Assembly: GCF_009901565.1 (NCBI RefSeq)
Contig: NZ_WXEW01000006.1
Span: forward strand, 62,001 to 126,000
DNA length: 64,000 nt
From: Herbidospora solisilvae
GTDB lineage: Bacteria > Actinomycetota > Actinomycetes > Streptosporangiales > Streptosporangiaceae
Direction: 5' to 3'
The translations under genes and the position numbers were made by a program. Positions 63,487-64,000 of the stretch are shown one piece after another. Below the pieces are notes generated by a model. The model had not been told where the DNA came from. It worked only from the letters and a program-made list of their open reading frames with translations, and searched no databases. How positions within the stretch are numbered: position 1 is the stretch's first letter; each line of letters opens with the position of its first letter.

Positions 63487-64000
63487 TCATGAGCTCTTCC
63501 GGCGCAGCCGGACGACAACCTCGTGACGGCCGTGGACACCCAGGCCCTCCAGCCGGTCGCCGACGGCGGCGCCGACCTCCTTGAGCAGCCCTCCGGTCCG
63601 GCTCCCCCTGGTCAGCACGATCACCTCGATCTGCCCCCGGCGCAGCCGCACGAAGGCCAGGTCGACCCCCGAGACGGTCATCGCCACGGCGACCAGCGTG
63701 CGCTTCAGCCCTGCCCGGGTCAGCCCCAGGACGAGCCCGTCGTCGCCCACCTCCAGGGGAACCAGGCGGGGACGGCCCGGGATCATCGCCAGCAGCAGCA
63801 GCGCGGTCCCGCTCACCACCATCAGCGACCCCGTCAGCGCGACCAGCGGCTCGCCCCAGGCCAGGCCGAGCACGCCGGGCAGCCCCGACCAGCCCGTCGG
63901 CCATCCGGCGAACGCGCACACCATCTCGCCCACCAGCGCCGTGCCCAGCACCACCAGGGCGCCCGCGACCCCTGCGCCCGCCGGGGTCCGCCCCGGCCGC
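63487..64000 (-). CDS. DUF6286-like membrane protein, 5' end outside window
   Basis: A small membrane protein whose frame stays open to the right edge, so the start is probably beyond the window. At least two TM segments (ALVVLGTALVGEMVCAFAG and LVALTGSLMVVSGTALLLLAMI) precede a soluble DUF6286-type domain (GLTRAGLKRTLVAVAMTVSGVDLAFVRLRRGQIEVIVLTRG). It overlaps or abuts the AmaP-like gene on the same strand, matching the usual Asp23-DUF6286-AmaP neighbourhood in actinobacteria. Confidence 0.6.
   Translation of the reverse strand, partial: RPGRTPAGAGVAGALVVLGTALVGEMVCAFAGWPTGWSGLPGVLGLAWGEPLVALTGSLMVVSGTALLLLAMIPGRPRLVPLEVGDDGLVLGLTRAGLKRTLVAVAMTVSGVDLAFVRLRRGQIEVIVLTRGSRTGGLLKEVGAAVGDRLEGLGVHGRHEVVVRLRRKSS

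Overview
The window looks like chromosomal DNA of a high-GC filamentous actinobacterium, most probably a relative of Streptosporangium, Nonomuraea or Microbispora. The evidence is the GC-rich codon use, frequent GTG starts, three conservons (the cvnA-B-C-D cassettes typical of actinomycetes), an actinobacterial rpsP-khpA-rimM-trmD/ffh block, an amtB-glnB-glnD operon with GlnR-like sites, and a HutF-type histidine pathway. The family-level placement is inference. I see no tRNA, rRNA, CRISPR array, insertion sequence or prophage.

Layout. 1-3.5 kb: ribosome and SRP housekeeping genes, leftward. 3.5-24.7 kb: three conservons, all leftward. Each has a sensor kinase, a roadblock protein, a DUF742 protein and a Ras-like GTPase, with the same junctions (4-nt A/B overlap, 20-nt C/D overlap). 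Between conservons 1 and 2 lies a rightward NMT1/SsuA-type ABC importer operon ending in an O-methyltransferase. Between 2 and 3 lie a GT1 glycosyltransferase and an orphan PotD-like lipoprotein. 24.9-30.1 kb: amtB-glnB-glnD and a group 2 sigma factor. 30.2-40.9 kb: histidine utilisation in two leftward blocks (M20 amidohydrolase-hutF-hutI, and hutU-rpiR). These are separated by a B12-binding radical SAM gene, an SDR, a PadR regulator and a drug-type ABC exporter. The two hut blocks share a TGAAT-N6-ATTCA palindrome just before their first genes. 41-48.9 kb: a fused ABC exporter with three identical half-site operators, a secreted GH5 mannanase with FN3 and CBM2, and a DUF4331-TPR-NicO set. 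48.9-50.5 kb: a small AT-richer accessory patch with a membrane protein and a toxin-antitoxin pair. 50.5-53.5 kb: an FAD oxidoreductase, a degenerate nucleotidyltransferase coupled to a 59-aa CsbD-like protein, and a membrane protein. 53.5-58.5 kb: a GntR-controlled gamma-glutamylation (polyamine-type) catabolic operon. 58.5-61.6 kb: a tandem glycine riboswitch before gcvT-gcvH-sdaA. 61.6-64 kb: a polytopic membrane protein and two AmaP/DUF6286-like envelope proteins.

How it fits together. Much of the window concerns acquiring and breaking down nitrogen compounds: ammonium uptake and PII signalling, histidine to glutamate, polyamine-type amines, and glycine/serine. The conservon block adds three membrane-linked GTPase signalling modules, interleaved with transport and tailoring genes. 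It is the most unusual part of the window and the best candidate for an undescribed system.
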